Assembly (NCBI GenBank): GCA_027574665.1
Contig: CM050676.1
Location: forward strand, 1,664,157 to 1,728,156
Reading direction: 5' to 3'
Source: Rhynochetos jubatus
Taxonomy: Eukaryota > Chordata > Aves > Eurypygiformes > Rhynochetidae
Length of the DNA: 64,000 nt
Part shown: piece by piece, positions 63,855 through 64,000 of the stretch
Layout: the number at the start of each line of letters is the position of its first letter
Numbering within the stretch: the first letter of the stretch is position 1
Position numbers and translations under genes: made by a program
Notes under the pieces: model-generated
Databases searched by the model: none
Told to the model about the DNA's origin: nothing
The model's input: the letters and a program-made list of their open reading frames with translations, nothing else

Positions 63855-64000
63855 TCACACGTACCAAGTACTTAAAAGCAGGAATATGAGTTATTTTTCA
63901 CAGAAACAGGAAGACTTGTGAGCAGGATAAATCAGACCCAGAAAGGAGAAGCCCACCAAGAAGCTGCCAAGAACCACCAGTGTTTATCCCACACAAACAT

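Overview
The window is a stretch of bird nuclear DNA. The evidence is: spliced vertebrate genes with GT-AG introns, compact gene spacing, high GC content, and many truncated CR1 retrotransposons (the typical avian LINE) ending in the short ATTCTATG-type tail. The gene order HOMER3 > < DDX49 | COPE > CERS1 > GDF1(Vg1) > < UPF1 matches the block on human 19p13.11; from memory the chicken counterpart is on microchromosome 28. The species cannot be fixed from the sequence alone.

Layout. 1-4932: DNA upstream of, or in the first intron of, HOMER3, with one CR1 copy. 4933-16310: HOMER3 on +, eight visible coding exons; the few codons of the first coding exon are probably left of the window. 16310-24600: gene-poor interval. 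24626-30818: DDX49 on -, thirteen exons, complete (484 aa). 30819-31060: short CpG-rich divergent promoter shared by DDX49 and COPE. 31061-37715: COPE on +, ten exons, 308 aa. 37716-40586: intergenic, with an unassigned CpG-dense patch, a reverse-oriented CR1 and the CERS1 promoter. 40587-53698: CERS1 on +, seven exons, 354 aa, with an 8.4 kb first intron. 55743-57899: GDF1/Vg1 on +, two exons, 372 aa. 60100-64000: the 3' end of UPF1 on - (last three coding exons and a long 3'UTR).

The genes do not form a pathway. They are a synaptic scaffold (HOMER3), a nucleolar DEAD-box helicase (DDX49), a COPI coat subunit (COPE), an ER ceramide synthase (CERS1), an early-embryo TGF-beta ligand (GDF1/Vg1) and the central nonsense-mediated-decay helicase (UPF1). 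The links are in expression: DDX49 and COPE share a promoter, and CERS1 and GDF1 are tandem with no canonical poly(A) signal between them, as in the mammalian bicistronic UOG1/GDF1 transcript.

Most useful leads: the missing poly(A) signal between CERS1 and GDF1; a TCF/LEF + CCAAT + FOXH1-like cluster just 5' of GDF1; a five-codon upstream ORF 28 nt before the CERS1 start; a 41-bp-period duplication 5' of CERS1; and alternative UPF1 3' ends. I saw no RNA gene, CRISPR array or foreign operon. This is a well-known vertebrate locus with some regulatory features worth testing, not a new system.
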